From Rhodanobacter denitrificans (lineage in GTDB: Bacteria > Pseudomonadota > Gammaproteobacteria > Xanthomonadales > Rhodanobacteraceae), in assembly GCF_000230695.2 (NCBI RefSeq), contig NC_020541.1:4092001-4156000 (forward strand): 64,000 bases of DNA, given 5' to 3'. The notes under the pieces were generated by a model. It was given only the letters and a program-made list of their open reading frames with translations. It was not told where the DNA came from and did not search any database. A program made the position numbers and the translations under genes. Every line of letters begins with the position of its first letter. Position 1 is the stretch's first letter. Below, piece by piece: positions 62,899 to 64,000 of this stretch.

Positions 62899-63806
62899 GA
62901 TTTGATGGGCATGCAGAAAATGTCCTGCCCGGCCTCCAGCAGGTGGGTGGCGAAGGAGTGGCGCAGGGTATGGCAGGTGGCCGGCTTGACGATGCCGGCC
63001 TTGAGCCGCGCGTTGCGTACGGCGCGCTGGAGGCCGGCCTCGTCCACGTGATGGCGCCGCCGCTCGCCATCACGCGGATCGCGCGACAGCTGGTCCGACG
63101 GAAACACATACTGCCAGCCCGGCTCGCGCGGCGCCGACGGATACTTGCGCGCCAGCGCATGCGGCAGCCACACCGCGCCCAGGCCCGCTGCCAGATCCTG
63201 CTGGTGGACCAGGCGCACCCGCTCCAGCTGCGCCTGCAGTGCTTCATGCAGGCGCCGCGGCAACGGCACATGCCGATCCTTGCCGCCCTTGCCGTCGCGC
63301 ACGCAAATCTGGTTGAGCTCGAAATCCACGTCCTTCACGCGTAACCGCACGCATTCCATCAGCCGCATGCCCGAGCCGTACAACAGCGAGGCCATCAGGC
63401 CGAAGCGGCCATCCAGCATCGCCAGCAGCCGGTTCACCTCGTCCCGCGAGAGCACCACCGGCACCCGCTGCGGCCGCTTCGCCCGCACCACCGTCTCCAT
63501 CCACGGCAACTCGATCGACAACACCTCCTTGTACAGAAACAACAGCGCCGACAGCGCCTGGTTCTGCGTGCCGGCCGCCACCTTGCCCTCGACGGCCAAC
63601 GTACTCAGAAAGCCCTCGACCTCCGCCACCCCCATGTCGCGCGGATGCCGCTTGCCATGGGCCAGGATGAACCGCCGAATCCAGCCCACATACGCGCGCT
63701 CCGTCCGCAAGCTGTAATGCTTCAAGCGCAACCGCGCACGCACCTGATCCAGCAACCGCGGCGTTTTTTCCCCCGTTACACCCTCACTTTCACCCGGGTA
63801 ACTCAT
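62790..63806 (-). pseudogene. intI: Integron integrase, 5' part, interrupted by the island
   Basis: From the ATG at 63806 (GAGGGTGT upstream) the frame encodes an Int[37 protein letters not shown] (Arg148), and the IntI-specific insert [20 protein letters not shown] then [15 protein letters not shown]. It continues through [18 protein letters not shown] (His279, Arg282). Integrase sequence ends at 62920 (GQD-I). The frame then runs 43 codons into island DNA (FCMPIKSC...) to a stop at 62790, overlapping ginA. The last catalytic His and the nucleophilic Tyr are missing; they lie in the fragment at 39701-39809. It is therefore inactive unless the island excises. Confidence 0.88.
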
Positions 63807-63929
63807 ACACCCTCAAAAGTCGCTGATAACAACGGCAGCATGCCCGCCCACCACGCACAGGGCATCCGTGCAAGGCCATGATCCGATGTAGGAATCCGCC
63901 GCTTGTGCGGTCAGGAGCGGCGCCGCATA

Positions 63930-63985
63930 CTCGGCGCAACACCCCACTTTTGGGGTCTACTTAGCGTTAGAGCTCAATCGACGGA
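63930..63985. other. Possible attI / first-cassette junction
   Basis: Integron attachment sites lie 5' of intI, and cassettes extend away from it. At 63966-63972 the sequence GTTAGAG, inside TTAGCGTTAGAGCTC, resembles but does not perfectly fit the GTTRRRY core. A small ACCCC/GGGGT hairpin (63941-63956) precedes it. The window ends before a cassette or a second core could be seen. Confidence 0.3.
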
Positions 63986-64000
63986 ACGCCACATGCGGAT

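Larger units (their letters stand above)
39810..62919. mobile_element. GInt-like genomic island carrying defence systems
   Basis: A 23,110-base island precisely interrupting intI. One end (right) encodes four coupled genes for three tyrosine recombinases and a small coiled-coil protein, in the order ginA-ginB-ginC-ginD. The middle is cargo, and the other end (left) is a short non-coding, comparatively AT-rich segment. This three-part structure is that of GInt islands. The DNA is visibly less GC-rich than the host chromosome, especially over the TIR-APAZ/pAgo and recombinase genes. No obvious long direct repeat was found at the ends. The termini show only CTGC (left) and GCAG near the right end. 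The cargo comprises type I RM, SPARTA, type III CBASS, an XRE-ImmA/PIN pair and a small unknown operon. Confidence 0.85.

Noticed and set aside
39809..62920. Long direct repeats flanking the island
   Set aside because: Comparing both ends by eye shows only short matches (CTGC/GCAG, ATGGG), not convincing without computation.

Overview
This window is GC-rich chromosomal DNA from a gammaproteobacterium of the order Xanthomonadales (Lysobacterales). The gene content and neighbourhoods (tyrS/M23 peptidase/anmK, dut-coaBC-radC, a membrane-anchored algC, divergent speA/speE, an integron integrase) suggest a Rhodanobacter/Dyella/Xanthomonas-type organism. The genus cannot be fixed from sequence reading alone.

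Bases 1-39527 are ordinary, dense core chromosome. In order they carry tyrS (5' part), a peptidoglycan-recycling group (M23 endopeptidase, anmK, ampG), xth, pyrE, a DUF4124 protein, algC, dut-coaBC, radC, argS-SPOR protein, two short-chain dehydrogenases, divergent speA and speE, a ParA-like ATPase, sixA, a phospholipase-D-type lipoprotein, a TonB-like protein, a FadI-type thiolase, a PAS-GGDEF-EAL protein, a GNAT protein, and a 2880-residue cyclic beta-1,2-glucan synthase (NdvB) with a TTG start.

Bases 39810-62919 form a 23.1-kb genomic island inserted inside an integron integrase gene (intI). The 5' part of intI lies to the right (62920-63806) and its 3' end to the left (39701-39809), both on the minus strand. 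Joining the two flanks restores an unbroken D-I-R-T-I-Q-E-L-L-G-H reading frame, so the boundaries can be placed almost to the base. A second, degenerate copy of the intI 3' end follows on the left, which suggests the site has been used before.

The right end of the island carries four tightly coupled minus-strand genes. Three are large tyrosine recombinases and one is a small coiled-coil protein. This is the layout of the ginABCD operon of GInt islands. The left end is a short, relatively AT-rich non-coding stretch.

The cargo is a compact anti-phage arsenal. A type I restriction-modification system is split: hsdM-hsdS (with a controller-like HTH gene) on one side and hsdR 8.6 kb away. Between them lie a short-Argonaute SPARTA system (TIR-APAZ plus MID-PIWI pAgo), a complete type III CBASS operon (CdnC, HORMA, TRIP13-like, NucC) and an XRE-ImmA/IrrE plus PIN pair. 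An uncharacterised three-gene operon (including SseB-like and BPSL0761-like proteins) sits at the left edge. The right edge of the window is probably the attI/cassette side of the integron.

The strongest novelty is this combination: a GInt-type defence island with nested SPARTA and CBASS III inside a type I RM locus, inserted at the conserved catalytic-motif codons of an integron integrase.
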